A DNA stretch of 64,000 nucleotides from Dichetophora obliterata (Eukaryota; Arthropoda; Insecta; Diptera; Sciomyzidae). Every line of letters starts with the position of its first letter. The first letter of the stretch is position 1. Positions 1 to 11,289 of this stretch are shown piece after piece. The DNA lies in NCBI GenBank assembly GCA_963920525.1, contig OY986436.1, positions 25,034,818 to 25,098,817 of the forward strand, written 5' to 3'. The notes under the pieces are model-generated. The model searched no databases, was not told where the DNA came from, and saw nothing but the letters and a program-made list of their open reading frames with translations. A program made the translations under genes and the position numbers.

Positions 1-505
1 ATAAATCTTTAACTAGACCTATTGGCCTCGACAAGTAAAGTTGGAGGTCATCAGCGTATGCATGCATTGTGACGTGGTGACACTTGCTAAATATGTCATT
101 TATGAACATGGTGAATAACAACGGACCAAGTACTGAGCCTTGAGGTACTCCACTAGATGTGCCCTTTAAAAGAGATAAATTATGTCCCACCCTAACTCTC
201 TGAGGCCTACCAATCAAATAGCATTTTAAGAGGCGGACTGCGGATTTAGAGAACCTAAAATGTTGGGAAAGTTTTCTGCAGAGGATAGAGTGGCTGACGG
301 TGTCGAAAGCTTTAGAGAAATCTAGTAAGCACAGCAGTGTCAAATCGCCCGAATCATAGGGTACTCTTATGTCATCAAGTACTTTGACCACAGCAGTAGA
401 GCAGCTGTGCCGAGGACGAAAACCAGACTGTAAGTGCGACATGAGATTGTAAAGGCTCAAGTGGCGGGATATCTGCTTTTTATGAAGGAATACCACTACA
501 TAATT
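1..505 (-). mobile_element. Non-LTR retrotransposon reverse transcriptase fragment (jockey/CR1-like)
   Basis: The minus strand reads as an uninterrupted reverse transcriptase segment that runs off the left window edge. Read downward from about 480 it carries QSGFRPRHSC, then LLDFSKAFDTVSH (RT motif A with the catalytic Asp), then SSGVPQGSVLGPLLF, then HAYADDLQLY (motif C, YADD). The order and spacing are those of the palm of non-LTR RTs of the jockey/CR1 group. Homology stops near 505, so this copy is truncated on its 5' side. No stop or frameshift is seen in the visible 160 codons, so it may be young, but the window shows only part of it. Confidence 0.88.
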
Positions 506-964
506 TTTTTTATATTTTTTCAGACACCGAATCGATGTATTTTAAAGTGCAAAAGTTAAATATACTCGATGCGGCTTAACAAAACAATTATAACAATAAC
601 AAATTACAAAAAAAAATTAAGTAAAATCAGCTAAGCTGATAGTTGACTGTCGGTTTTATTTTTTGATTATTAACTTTTCTTTGCTCTGTGTAAACCCAAT
701 CAGCCATTTAGAAATAGTGATTGGATTTAGCTTACATACAATGCAAAAACCAAGCCTTTTCCAAGCACGTTTGTAAAACACTTGCGTAGGTAATAAATTT
801 CCAAGTTGCTTTGTAGAATTATTGCGTAAAAAAACAAAAAGTAAGTGTTGTACAATAATACTTGGAAAGAATTGCTTTAAGTAAGTGTTTTCCAATCATA
901 CTTGCAAAATGTTAGCCAAAGTAATAAAAATGCAACTGTTCAAAGTTGCTATTGCTGTTAACTG

Positions 965-1177
965 TTGGCCTGTGTAGTCTAGTGGAGAGTGCGCTAGATT
1001 ATTAACCCAGAAGTCCCCGGTTCAAGTCCGGGTTCGGTCGTGGTTCTTTTCACTTTCTTTGCTCTTTACTACATTTAAGAATTATGGAAACTGAACATAG
1101 AAATCCACGAGTTAATTATGGAAAATGCTGAATTTAAAGGACAGGAACACACAACTGAGGGCTTAAAATGCAACAAG
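965..1177 (+). mobile_element. tRNA-derived SINE, copy 1
   Basis: A head of about 75 bp has a Pol III A box (TAGTCTAGTGG, near 977) and a perfect B box (GGTTCAAGTCC, near 1019) with a 5-bp T-arm stem (CCCGG/CCGGG). It is followed by a 130-bp body. The head and much of the body (TGGTTCTTTTCACTTTCTTT, then TTTACTACATTTAAGAATT, then a GAAAATG...GGGCT block) recur on the opposite strand at 61511-61714, which defines a dispersed family. The acceptor stem does not pair and the anticodon stem is degenerate, so this is not a working tRNA gene. Confidence 0.8.
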
Positions 1178-1333
1178 GTAAGTTTTTTTGAAGGCACGTA
1201 AGTCAAGTCGATAGTGAGAAATGAGGACGGTACGGCTTCTTGAACCGGTGAACCTTTCTTTTTTTATTCTTATTTGTCAACTTAAGATGGCTGCGCATTG
1301 TTTGGTAAATATATTTATTCATAAAAGTTGCGT

Positions 1334-1603
1334 ATTAAAATACTAAATTCCAATTTTAAAGGAACACTTGGAAAAAGCTTATTCAAATACTAATTTCCAA
1401 TTGTAAAGATATACTATTCAAATACTATTTTCCAATTGTAAAGAAACGCTTGGAAAAAGCCTATTCAAATAATTATTTCCAATTGTAAAGAAACACTTGG
1501 AAAAAGCTTATTCAAATACTAATTTCCAATTGTAAAGATACACTTGGATTAAGCGTATTAAAATACTAATTTTCAATTGTAAGGAAACACTTGGATTAAG
1601 CTT
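1334..1603. repeat. 47-bp tandem repeat, about six units
   Basis: Units starting ATTCAAATACTAATTTCCAA recur at 1334, 1381, 1416, 1463, 1510 and 1557. The spacing is 47 bp except for one shortened unit of 35 bp. Each full unit carries the submotif AACACTTGGAAAAAGC. Related CTTGGAAA and TTTCCAA words also occur between 760 and 900, so the array may belong to a larger repeat spanning about 700-1610. Confidence 0.85.
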
Positions 1604-1678
1604 ATAGTAAGGAATATTTTTCCCAAGGGATCGTTTTCGTTTATTCTACAATTACTTGTAAATATTTAACAATAGTAT

Positions 1679-2797
1679 CACACAGAAAAATTTTGCATAG
1701 TAAAATCATTGTGATGCATAGTTGATTTCATTTTACATGATTTTATATTTCATGGTGGCAGCGACATAAAAATCATTATGATTTCATGTTAATTATGAAA
1801 TTATTATGAAAACCAGTAAAACCATTATTGCATCATGTAAAAAGTTAATCAACACGATTTCATGTAGAATCATTATGATTTAATGTAGAATCATTATGAC
1901 ATCATGTTGAATCATTATGACATCATGTTGAATCATTATGAAATCTAGTAAAATTATTATTGCATCATGTAAAAAAAAAATTTTGCTTGCTGAAGAAGTT
2001 CCGTTGTTTCTAGCACATTAGAAGTTTTATCGCGAGAAGTAGCTTCGTTTAAAATTAAAATAGTTTGTAATAGCTGAAAAAGTAAAACAAGTGGAATGAA
2101 AAGTAAATACAAGTGTAAGTAGTCGAATCCATAAACTTCGACGCAGATGAACAAGGTAATGTTATATGTGACTTATGTTACTATAACAAAATAATATCAA
2201 AATGCTGTATTACTTTTCAATAGAAACAGAAGCTTCAGTTGACTAGAAAAGTTTAAGGTACTTATCTAAGGAAGATAAACATGAAGCTATACCACCCAAA
2301 GGACTTCGTGCACGTTATCGAGAAAACTATTTAGTTGGAGAAAAATTGAGGTATATTTTGTAATGATAAGTCGTATTTATTTCATTTTTCAATAAAAAAA
2401 AACTAGATAAAACCTAAACTTAAAGTTCTTTTTATTTCAAACTGAGGTTAGGATTCAGCTGCATTTCATAATGATTTCATAATGATTCAACATGACCATC
2501 ATAATGACTTTACATGATTTCATAAAGATTCAACATGACCATCATAATGATTTAACATGATTTCATAATAATTCAACATGACCATCATAATGACTTTACA
2601 TGATTTCATAATGATTCAACTTGACCATCATAATGATTTTACATGATATCATAATGATTCAACATGAAAATTGGTTGTGATTTTTACATGAAAATCACAA
2701 TGATTTTACTATAAATCTCTATGAAGCAAAATCATAGGGGGAAACATGTAAAATCATTATGTTTCTAGTTGATTTTACAATGATTTTTTTCTGTGTG
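1679..2797. mobile_element. Foldback-like element with long, internally repetitive inverted arms
   Basis: The ends are inverted (CACACAGAAAAA at 1679 and its complement ending at 2797). The left arm (about 1690-1975) is built of ATCATTATGATTTCATGT-like subrepeats. The right arm (about 2455-2770) is the inverse, ATCATAATGATTCAACATG-like subrepeats. About 480 bp of non-repetitive core lies between. Long TIRs made of subrepeats are the hallmark of Foldback/Galileo-type DNA elements. The flanks share only TAGT next to the ends, so no convincing TSD is seen. The length of 1.1 kb suggests a non-autonomous copy. Confidence 0.75.
2250..2363 (+). pseudogene. Short coding-like remnant in foldback core, unidentified
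   Basis: A 37-codon frame ends in TAA at 2361 and has protein-like composition (SKEDKHEAIPPKGLRARYR, then ENYLVGEKLRYIL). A possible splice acceptor (TTGACTAG) sits directly upstream. It lies in the unique core of the element at 1679-2797, so it may be the C-terminus of a lost transposase or a captured exon. I do not recognise the family. Confidence 0.3.
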
Positions 2798-5700
2798 TAG
2801 TCGAAAGCTTTTTTCAAGTTTGATGCTTATGGTTCTAAGCTTGTTTAAAGCTTATTCCAAGCTTGTTTGGCTGATTGGGAAGCTATTACGAAATATTTTA
2901 CTTTTGGCTAGCCACTACTTTTGGTTCTGCGAAAAATTAAATGTTAAAGACTACTGAAGAGGAAAATGTAGCGATTTCCGAAACAGACTGCCTAGTCAGC
3001 TAAGTGATTGACTCTATACAGAGTTGTTGTTGTTGTTGTTGTTGCCTTCTTGAAAACTTACTTGATCTTAAGCTCACAATCTTAATTCATGTAGTTATTT
3101 AAGCATAGTTTTACTTTAGGGCCCGGACCCAAATATTTCTTTTTTTATTTTTATTTGGGCCTCTTAAACCTAAAAGTTAAAAAAATTGTCGCTCTCAATT
3201 GGTTTAAGAGATAAAATTCTCGAAAACTTCAAATATCAATTCCATTTTATGAAAATGAAATGGTTTTTTATCCGTGCAATCAGAGGATTCTGCCTTAGTT
3301 TTTTATGCCATATGAGCTCTTACTAAAAACTTGGAAAATTTTTCGCCTGTGGCTCTTTCTGCAACCATCATATATTACTTCATAATCTTACTTTAATTCA
3401 CAGGAATCCAAAATATTCGCTTTATTTCTTAGATTTCTTCTAAGTATTTTTTAATTATTATTTTCTACATTCTTTTTTTTCAATAATCCCAATGAAGTAA
3501 ACACTTCCCTTTAATATGTACACTGGGATATGTTAATACAGAATACACAGAAGTACATTTGAAGTTCTTTTTTTTTCACTTTAATATTGTTTTCGTTTTT
3601 ATTTTTGACACTTATTTTATTTTGAGCATATACTTAACTTTTTACTTAACTTGATCATAACTTTTTATGACATCTATTTTATTTATATATGTGAAAACGG
3701 CACCAAAAAAGCTCTAGCATAAAATCCATAGGTAAGAGCGATTGTCAATTTGATAATCACCTGGTAATCACGTAGAGCAGTAGTGATGATTTTGATTATC
3801 AACTATCAACTATAGCCGATATCAACCTTAGCCGATTCCACCCCAGTATGTGTATATATTTTCAAATTTTTATTTTTTTTTATAGAGATTAGAGTGCAAA
3901 ATTAATTTTCTGACCCTAGCTACGCCACTGATGTAAATTATGCCCATCTTTTTCATTAGGGTGAGTATTTATTCAATATATCATAAGTATAAAGCAAAAC
4001 TCTTAAAATATGCGACTAGCCAAAAATGAAAATCAGTCTTTGTCAAAAAAGTTCTCAAAAGATGTATAACATGTACAAAAAAGGTAAATATTTCCTACGC
4101 ATCATTGTACGAGAACTTCCCAAGTATGGGCTATAAGGAGTTCATTGACCTCAAGTTGTTGGATTGGAAGTAGTAAAAGCGTTTTAATTTATTTTTCCCG
4201 TGCTTTCAATTTATCTATTAGCTCCATAGCAAACGTACGCATTTTCCTATTTACCTTATTTCGAGCGTATTCGCTAAATATCGCAGACATGCGTAGTTTG
4301 GCTCTGACAGTTTTTCATTTGGGGGGGGGGGCTACGAATAAAAATTCCCTTTCCAAGTTAACGGGGCATTGACACTGACACAATTTCCTAAGCTTTTTAA
4401 GTTTGTTTGTTTGTTGGGGTTTAATTTTCCTTTTATTTTTCTTAATATGGAGAGCTTTTTTTACGCACACTGCGTGAGTGTTATTTTGGCCCAATATTTT
4501 TCTGTATGCGCTCTGGCACGTTCTTTCTTCGCTTTTCCGGTTCTGCCAAATGAACTACATACAACGATTCGTTGGTCGGTCTTTGCTTTCCCCTATAATT
4601 TTTATAGATTGGAAATTGTGCGTGTCAGTATTTTATTACGTCACTGAAAACTCATTCGATTTATTTTCCTCATCTAACCAGAGTGCCTAGATGGTTTTTC
4701 TTTTACTATTTGCTTTGACTATACATAGGTTGAACTGACTGACTAACTGTACGCATTCGGTTGGCTCTCATGCACAATAATAAATGATAAGTTTTTCCCT
4801 TTTGGGGTTTATGCAGTTATTTTGGGTTATGTAAGCAATGTTGTTGGGTGGGTCGGGTGTTTAATTTTGTTGGATTGGGGCTTGTTTATGCATTAGCGAC
4901 ATGATGTGTAATCGCAAGCAATTATTCAACGAATTGTGGTTTTTTTAGCAACATAAGCTTACGGAAAGTCAGTAGTTAACCCTCAGAAATAATTTGGAAA
5001 TCAATCATGGCTATGAGCAGAGCTCAGATTTTGATGACCTAAAAAAAACAAAAATGAAAAAAAAACTGACAAAAATGACCTACAAAACCCAAACAATTAC
5101 ATTAAAAAACAAAGCTTTAAAATACAACATTGCTGAACTTAAAAATTTTTTTATATATTTTCTATACATAGCGTTATAGTACATTACAAGGTACATTTTT
5201 AAGTTATTAAAATTGAAAGAACATCTGGCAAAATGTTTTTGTAAACAGAAAAACTTCTTTCTACTTCTGCATTGACGAGAGGAACATATATAAAAGACGA
5301 TATGTCATCGGATGTGAGTTCCTCTTCTAATTTCATAGTATTAAAATTTTACCACCTATTATTTTAGCTATAGTGCATAAAAATAGAGTTCATAAGAACT
5401 AGCATATCCTGATTTTGTATCTAACACTTGTTTCATCTTTCTACATACCCTTTTGTCAGTTTAACCATGAGCAGAGCTTTTTTTTATATAGGCCTGCCTA
5501 ACACATAGCTACTCGAGAAGTACTGTTTTTGACTAAAGGGACTCTATTGTAAAAGGAATATGTTTAAAAATTTTCATTTTTACTATTTTTAGTACGAAAA
5601 AAACGAAAAAACAAATATTTTAAACTTACACAAAAATTACCTAAAAACCAAAAATGCTCTAAAATTGAAAAATGTCCAAAAATGGCAAAAAAATAACTTA

Positions 5701-5865
5701 AAACTCTAAAAATTTCCAAAAAATGCCCTAGAACTAGTAAAAATTATCTGAAAACTAAAAGTGATAAAAAACGCAGAAAAATTACGAAAAAATTACCTAA
5801 AAACTTTTCCTATTTGGAATTTAGGAAACATAAATGGTCGTTCTAAATAAGCAGGAAATGTCTTA
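2798..5865. other. Intergenic AT-rich DNA with small repeats
   Basis: No gene is recognised. It holds a (TTG)n run at 3022-3044, an 11-G run at 4321-4331 and A-rich degenerate runs at 5590-5810. Near 3912-3930 on the minus strand is a lone hAT-like terminus, CAGTGGCGTAGCTAGGGTC, whose partner I could not find. Open frames at 4145-4690 have no protein-like features and are taken as chance. Confidence 0.5.
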
Positions 5866-6087
5866 TGCTGGTTTTCACTATGTCATTTTCAGTGGTCAGT
5901 TGTTGTCAATCAAATTGAAAATAACAGCATGTTGACAGTTTTTTTAACTTTGACAATCTTGGAAAATTAAAAACAAATAAATTATTAAATGGAGCTATGC
6001 AGAAAATTTTGTAGAGTTTTATTATGGTGATATTTGAGGTGATAAACTTTTGTGCCGTCATAAAAATGACATAGTGAAAACTAAGCA
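5866..6087. mobile_element. PIF/Harbinger-type MITE, 222 bp, TSD TTA
   Basis: The inverted termini are TGCTGGTTTTCACTATGTCA on the left and, on the opposite strand, TGCTTAGTTTTCACTATGTC on the right. TTA stands directly outside both ends (5863-5865 and 6088-6090), which is the TWA-type duplication made by PIF/Harbinger transposases. There is no coding capacity. Confidence 0.75.
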
Positions 6088-6292
6088 TTAGAAGCAGCAG
6101 AAAACAGATGGCAATGTCATATATGTAAATCCTAGCCCTGGTTATAAGATAAAAACATACTATTTATGAGATAAAATCAATCTAAATAAACTTATATCAA
6201 GCTGTAAACTTATGTATAACGCTTATGTTAAGACCCTGTGAGAGTGTTTTTGACAATAGCTTGTCAGTTATAAACATAACATAGTCATAAAC

Positions 6293-6526
6293 GTAAACAC
6301 AAGCATAGACACAAACATAATCATAAACATAAACATAAACATAAACATAAACATTACTATTAACATTACTATTAACATTACTATTAACATTACTATTACC
6401 ATTACTATTAACATTAACATTAACATTAACATTAACATTAACATTAACATTAACATTAACATTAACATTAACATTAACATTAACATTAACATTAACATAA
6501 ATATTAACATTAATATTAGCATAAAC
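6293..6526. repeat. (AACATT)n/(AACATA)n hexanucleotide microsatellite
   Basis: A long run of AACATT units, about 6400-6500, is flanked by AACATA and AACATTACTATT variants. The 88-codon Met-Leu frame across it on the minus strand is only the translated microsatellite. Confidence 0.95.
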
Positions 6527-6539
6527 AACCTCACTCTAT

Positions 6540-8672
6540 AAATATAACAATTTCTCTATCCTTAGAATGACCACTTGGGATGTAGCCTCACTCACAGTTC
6601 ATCTGGGCGACTATAATATACGCAACAACTTTGAGGTTCAACATTTTTTTATTTATTTAAATTTTTATTTGTTATTTATTACACCGTACAACAACACTTT
6701 TCACACACGAAGTAAACCATATACTCGTTTGTATAGTTTGTATAGTATAGTAAAACTGCGTACTCACTTTTTCTCTAGAACGCACAGTGAACTGCCTCGT
6801 GGACAAAAATAAAAAATTTGCGTCTCGAAATCCTGCGAATTCGGTATCAATCGACAGGTAATACTTTGACTATTGATAATCCAAAATAATGGAGCAACAA
6901 AATGTATTTTTTCATAGAAATTCTAATTTTGGACATAGCTCTTTGATTGAATAATACAAATAATTGCCAAAAATCCAGTTTTTAATAAAAGTAAGCCAAT
7001 TAAAGATCATCATTATAAGAAGTTCATGTGTTAATAAAAAAGTCATTTGTTTTATTACAAATTAAAAACGAACTTTTTTAAGTGGTTTCGATTTTTGATA
7101 TATTTGAATGAGAAATAATGAAAACTTTGCTTATTTTGATGGAGAAAAAAACAGAATATGTTAAAGTAAGTTTTTGGATTAATAAAATATATATACTGTA
7201 CAATATTGAAAATAACTTTTCCTACTTCTTCCAACAAATATAAATATATTTTTTTTAAATGCTTAAAAATAAAAATGTATATAGATAATAAATCTTAAGC
7301 AATTTTTCGTTTTTCTTCCTGTTCTGGCCAAGCTATCTATTGTGGGTAAATTGTTCGCTAGAAAATTCACAAAACTTCAGACAGTACCTCACTGAATGAC
7401 GATTGGGCCAAGCAAACTTCGTGGTCTTTACCAACTCCTTTCTGGTATCCACCCTCAGCGAAAAATCACAAGCAAGCACTCAGTTTTACGATTGGTGGAA
7501 TCGCAAATTGTTGACCAGATGGTCGCAAACACGAAGCCAGCGTGTCCAACAGATATTTGAATGCTGGCTTATTCATCCGATAATTTTGCTGAAACCTACA
7601 ACTCAAAAGCTATTTTGAAAGGAATTACTTAGTGGGGGTTAATCTTACAAAGACTTACGCGACTCCAAAGGATTGGACTGATCCCTTAAGCGCCTTCTAA
7701 AAGCGCGCTCTTCATATCGTTCCTCCTCTTCCAGCAACAGTCACAGCGCTATGCTTATCATTTTAAAATTACACTTTAATTTATTTATTTAATTTGTTTA
7801 ATTTAGTGCAGTTTTATGTTTTTTATTTAATTTCAGATGTGTTTTCTTGTTTTATGCTGTTCCCACAATTCACAATAGTATGTTCGAAAGTGCACAGCTA
7901 ATTTAAAGCGAACTATATAATTATATAATTCGGGTGAAACTCACAATAGGTCTTCAAATTTTCGGGCAAACAGGTTTTCGCTGGTGAAAATATTTTTCAG
8001 GTGAAACTCATGATAGCCATAACTAGTACAATAACTAGTTACCCTGTAAGCAAATATCATAACGCCTTCACTTACAATTTCTATAAAAACAATGTCAACA
8101 GCCGAACATTCACAATCAACTCAAAATCTAACGTCCCAGCTTACAATTTGAAAATAAATAACCTAAGCTGTAATACCTTATAATACAACATTAATTATAA
8201 GTAATGTTAACACACATTTTCGCCTATGACAAGCCCATGTTCAAATAATGCCTTATTGATTTGTCTCGCAATCCATCAGAGAACTACCTACCTCCCATTA
8301 CCAAGTAATCATTATATAACTAGTTCAGTAATGATTACCTCCCCTACTGGGTTATTAAAAACGGTTTGGTTTGTGTCTGAGATACTCAACAGTTTGAGAG
8401 CCTATTCTTATGAGTTGCAAATTTAAAATATCTGGACTTGCACTACTTTCAAACTTTTAATGCAGTTCTTTCAAGACAAGAAGAAACCTTACTGAGATGT
8501 TTAGAAGGTATTAAAAGATATATAAAAATTGGGTTCAAAGTGTAGAGTTAGGATCAAAATGTTTTCCTTTGAATATCTTTTACCATTCGAATTTGACTGT
8601 TAAAACGTTATCAGAGTACAGAAAATCGAGTACTTTAGCAGCTGGTTAGAAATTTCAAGAAGTAATATGGTC
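6540..8672. other. Intergenic DNA, nothing recognised
   Basis: AT-rich, with no recognised exon. The stretch 7390-7620 has a 71-codon open frame and two alternative frames of mixed composition. No motif could be matched, so it is not called a gene. The phrase GGTGAAACTCA recurs near 7930 and 8000. Confidence 0.4.
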
Positions 8673-9071
8673 CTAAAGGCCCCTATAGAGCAACTAATCG
8701 CACAACTGGTTGATAAAATGGTTGCTAGTTGATGAAAATAAGCAGTGTGTAGGTGGGTTTTTGGTTTTTTTCAGTTTTTCAACCAGTTTTCCAACCAGTT
8801 GCTGAAAATCAAAAAGTTTTGATTTTTTCGGCTGAAACTCATCGAGTTGATCAACTAGTTGTCGTGTTTTTAGCAAACTTAGCAACTAAACGGAAAACTG
8901 AATTTTTTCTTCGGTTTTTGTTGAAGTTCTGCTATGGGCATTTTATAAATAAAATGTTTTTAACTGATTTTTAACATCTGCCATCAATTAAAAATTGTGT
9001 CTGTAGGAAAAAACACAAACCAGTTGATCAACCAGTTGTTCGATTAGTTGCTCGTCTATAGGGACCTTTAG
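8673..9071. mobile_element. MITE with about 40-bp TIRs (CTAAAGG...)
   Basis: The left end is CTAAAGGCCCCTATAGAG, then CAACTAATCGCACAACTGG. The right end, read on the minus strand, is CTAAAGGTCCCTATAGACG, then AGCAACTAATCGAACAACTG. The subterminal word AACTGGTTGATCAACTGG recurs on both arms. It is about 400 bp and non-coding. No clear TSD, so the superfamily is open. Confidence 0.7.
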
Positions 9072-9141
9072 ACTCTAGCATCGGCAAAAAGGGTTGTAGT
9101 AAGAAACATATTCTAGGAAGAAAATTTACAAATGTTATTCT

Positions 9142-9689
9142 CAGCTCTATTCCAGAATCCGCCGTAGCGTAAATTTTCTTTTGGATTCGTAATGTCGTCT
9201 TCTGCAATCCGAATCATTACATCGTTTTCGAACATTCGTAGCATTGCTATTCCACAATCCGAACGCATCAACTTTTGACAGCTGTTTTTCCGATTCTTTC
9301 ACGAAAGCTTTGCCTCGACGGATTTGTTTACGACAAAAGAAAACAATCGAATTTTTATAGAATTAGGTCGCAAAATAAAAATTATAATTAATTTTTGGTT
9401 AATAAAGTTAAATTATTTTTATTAATCCTTTTATTGTGCGAAAATTGCAATTGCAATGAAATCCATTAAAAACCACAGCTAAAAAATACAATTTTGATCA
9501 AAAACACTTCAGTTTTTAAATTTTTCTTTTTATTTATTTGACTGCTGTTGAAACCAGTTGTTTTCGAACTCCCGAAAATAAGTTCGAAAAGGGGAAGTTT
9601 CGTTCGGAATTTGGATTAGCAAATTTGTCGTATTCGTAGCGTAGCTTTACGTTCGGAAAGTCATTACGACGGATTCTGGAATAGGGCTG
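9142..9689. mobile_element. Non-autonomous TIR element, TIR CAGCYCTATTCCAGAATCC
   Basis: CAGCTCTATTCCAGAATCC at 9142 is mirrored by the complement of CAGCCCTATTCCAGAATCC ending at 9689. The similarity continues inward as CGYCGTA and scattered TTCGTAGC/TTCGAA words. Flanking AATGTTAT and AATATTAT could be an 8-bp TSD but do not abut both ends symmetrically. About 550 bp, with no transposase. Confidence 0.65.
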
Positions 9690-10255
9690 AATATTATAAT
9701 TTCAACTGAAACCTTTTTAACAAATTTTACTAGCTTCAAACTGTGCATTGAAACTCTCTCTTGATCACTGTTCCCACGACAATATTACGAATAGTCATTG
9801 TTTATTGAGTTATTTTCGTCAATTCCTTACATGATATTTCTTATAGGTTTCTGTTTTGTGATTAATAAAGTAACTAAAAATACAATACACAAAGTATTAT
9901 TAATATTATTATCGTTAATGTCTTTGAATGGCTGAATAATATCCAGAATGCAAAACAATAATATTGAATGATTTCTCTTTTGTTTTTGTAAGCCATTTTG
10001 CGCATGTTTTCGGCTATTGTTAATAGTAGTAATAAGAAATGTTTTTTGGGTAATTTCAAAATTGCTTGCAATTAAGACGAACCAACAAAAAATTAAATTA
10101 TTAGCTGCAAATATTAATACATATTTTTAAAAAATATCAAAAAATACCTTAGAAAATTTATTGCAAATTGTTTGCAATAAACATAAAAAAAAAATTAAAT
10201 ATTTAAACATTGCAACAAGTTTATAAAAATTATTTTATAAATACAAATACAAATT

Positions 10256-11273
10256 TTATTGCGTTGTCGGCGCTGGTTGTGGTGCTGGAGCCATGCGACT
10301 GACGAAAGCAACGATGGAGCGTAAAATTCTTGCCACAATTGGGGGACAGCGACAGGCAAGCGATTCAGTAGCCATGCGCAGCTCAGCAAAGGCATTTCTT
10401 GTGTAAGGATTGCGGCGTGAGCTGTAGCGCATGACGAGGAAGTGGTAATATACGATGGGTGTCATAAGACCAGCTTTGCCCCTGCAGAATAGACACAAAA
10501 ATGTGTTAGCGTATCTTAATATATAAAAAAGAAAGAACAAATTTTAATAGTTCATACATAAATGTCAAGATCACAGCGAGCGGCATGATGAATATTTCCG
10601 AGAAAGCAGCAGCTTTTAAAATATTTGCAGCCTGGAATTCTACCAACGAAATTAAGAATCGAGCGCCCCACCAAGAATTTTTGCCAATGAGCTTTTGCGA
10701 TAAAAGAAAACCGAAAATGAAGAAACAATAGTTTGTGTACCAAATTCCAACAACTTACATCAAGTAGCTTTAGCGAATAGCTGGAGGCATGTAAGATAGC
10801 AAATAAAACAATCGGAATCAGTATCAACAAAGTTGGATTCACATTAAAGAAAATTAAGGAGAACATAAGATAGTGACAGGAGTCTTCAACAAACAGACGA
10901 GCCAAAAATTCACGTGAGAATGTAAACGAGGGCAAACGCTGGTGTAGTCGTAGAGCCGAAGTCGCAGCATTTGAAAGCAACACCTTGTTGAAGGCACTCT
11001 GTTGATTGCTGGAGGAAAAATAAATGAATTTATTAATTGATTAGCATGAGAAGTAAGGTATTAAAAAACAAAAACTTACCCAAAGATGGGCAGCACATAG
11101 CCAAAGGCAAAAAGTATCGCCAGAATTCTTGTGCCCCACATGGCAACATCGATTTTATTCGACTTGGCATGTTCAATCAGCTTGGCAGGAATATTTTCAT
11201 TCTGTGGTGGCGGCGTCGATGATGATGATGATGTGCCATTATTTTGAGAATGATCGCCGTTGTCGTCGCTCAT
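10256..11273 (-). CDS. Kr-h2: TMEM33 / Krueppel homolog 2 family membrane protein (4 coding exons)
   Basis: Coding exons, minus strand: 11273-11080, 11008-10759, 10691-10558, 10481-10256. All introns have GT-AG ends, and the joined frame gives about 267 aa. Exon 1 has a Ser/Asn-rich, acidic N-terminus and then KIDVAMWGTRILAILFAFGY. Exon 2 gives SNAATSALRLHQRLPSF and EDSCHYLMFSLIFFNVNPT, exon 3 ILKAAAFSEIFIMPL, exon 4 VMRYSSRRNPYTRNAFAELR. These are the conserved blocks of TMEM33 (about 250 aa in vertebrates) in order. Family members are multi-pass proteins of the ER and nuclear envelope that shape tubular ER and contact reticulons and nuclear pores. The start is the first ATG of the conserved frame. 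A likely 5'UTR splice acceptor (CATCTTGCAG) lies 13 nt upstream. An AATAAA overlaps the stop codon, and another lies about 95 bp downstream (10156-10161). Confidence 0.93.
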
Positions 11274-11289
11274 TGTTGTTCGTCTGCAA

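Noticed and set aside
965..1045. Functional tRNA gene
   Set aside because: The A and B boxes are present, but the acceptor and anticodon stems do not pair and the sequence continues into a body repeated at 61.6 kb, so it is a SINE.
1957..2154. Hydrophobic 65-codon frame as a small membrane protein
   Set aside because: It lies on the minus strand of a foldback element core that overlaps AT-rich subrepeats. Hydrophobicity is expected from T-rich sequence.
6268..6534. 88-codon minus-strand frame of alternating Met-Leu residues
   Set aside because: It is the translation of the AACATT microsatellite.
8673..9071. PIF/Harbinger assignment from TAA and TTA next to the termini
   Set aside because: The two trinucleotides are inverse, not direct, repeats, so they are part of the TIR and not a TSD.
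9874..10071. 65-codon minus-strand frame downstream of the TMEM33-type gene
   Set aside because: No homology to the gene, beyond its polyA signals, and composition typical of AT-rich noncoding DNA.
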